From the NCBI GenBank assembly GCA_963734185.1, contig CAVTGA010000001.1, forward strand, positions 62,001 to 126,000: DNA of 64,000 bases, written 5' to 3'. Each line of letters starts with the position of its first letter. Positions within the stretch are counted from its first letter, which is position 1. Of the stretch, positions 63,945-64,000 are shown one piece after another. The position numbers and the translations under genes are program-made. The notes below the pieces were generated by a model. That model was not told the origin of the DNA. It made no database searches and saw only the letters and a list, made by a program, of their open reading frames with translations. The DNA comes from PALSA-894 sp963734185. GTDB lineage: Bacteria > Pseudomonadota > Alphaproteobacteria > Rhizobiales > Xanthobacteraceae.

Positions 63945-64000
63945 ATGGGCCGGGGCATAGCCGTTCGAAGAACGGCGTCGCTTCGCCGCGGCTGGCGGGG
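63945..64000 (+). CDS. start of the next gene, possibly TRAP small permease (partial)
   Basis: ATG 63945 opens a frame without a stop to the window edge (MGRGIAVRRTASLRRGW), nine bases after the DctP gene. In TRAP operons the small membrane subunit usually follows. Too short to identify. Confidence 0.3.
   Translation, partial: MGRGIAVRRTASLRRGWR

Overview
The window is GC-rich and has the gene content, TTG/GTG starts, short 4-nt overlaps and repeat types of a soil or plant-associated alphaproteobacterium of the Hyphomicrobiales (Bradyrhizobium/Xanthobacteraceae-like). This placement is inferred from gene content and repeats, not from a marker-gene comparison. It reads as chromosome with a few accessory insertions.

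Layout. (1) 0.2-6.65 kb: a TPR-protein remnant, then minus-strand stress/sensing genes: DUF1428, DUF899, an SRPBCC-SnoaL fusion, a membrane-anchored SRPBCC protein, a PhnB-type VOC protein, a 65-aa membrane protein, an ECF42-type sigma factor with its DGPF/YCII partner, an AHSA1 protein, and the 3' remnant of its ArsR regulator. (2) 6.7-10.7 kb: leuA behind a 31-codon leucine-rich leader peptide and alternative hairpins, two LTxxQ (Spy/CpxP-like) periplasmic proteins, tRNA-Lys(CTT), and a small Arg-rich secreted protein. (3) 10.7-22.5 kb: an HpaI-type aldolase divergent from an 11-gene catabolic operon (two beta-hydroxyacid dehydrogenases, cupin, keto-pentenoate hydratase, FAD monooxygenase, NMT1-type binding protein, class II aldolase, NDP-forming acyl-CoA synthetase, a frameshifted alpha/beta hydrolase, MmgE/PrpD). 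(4) 22.6-24.7 kb: an isolated 717-aa protein of visibly lower GC with HEPN-like motifs at both ends. (5) 25-37 kb: TRAP binding protein, an 0.8-kb group II intron remnant, AroE-like dehydrogenase, cysteine-cluster proteins, gene remnants, cold-shock protein, several tiny proteins, then a second catabolic cassette (class II aldolase plus NMT1 binding protein, convergent with a DUF1932 dehydrogenase, an FlK-like thioesterase and an extradiol dioxygenase). (6) 37-50.3 kb: urea import and hydrolysis, urtABCDE-ureDA-X-ureB-gfa-ureC, two minus-strand genes, then ureEFG. A strong sigma-54 promoter match precedes urtA. (7) 50.3-52.2 kb: a full-length 1.9-kb group II intron encoding its reverse transcriptase. 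(8) 52.5-64 kb: a TAXI-TRAP transporter carrying nine apparent single-base indels, an amidase, a liv-type ABC transporter, a GntR regulator and a DctP binding protein.

The genes describe an organism that scavenges nitrogen as urea and takes up many small organic acids, aromatic breakdown products and amino acids: seven solute-binding proteins lie in 64 kb, and four of them have no transporter partner beside them here. The most notable structural observation is a roughly 160-bp palindromic repeat present three times at operon ends. One copy is intact (34496-34654). Each of the other two is interrupted by a different group II intron, and the intact copy lets both intron boundaries be fixed to the base.
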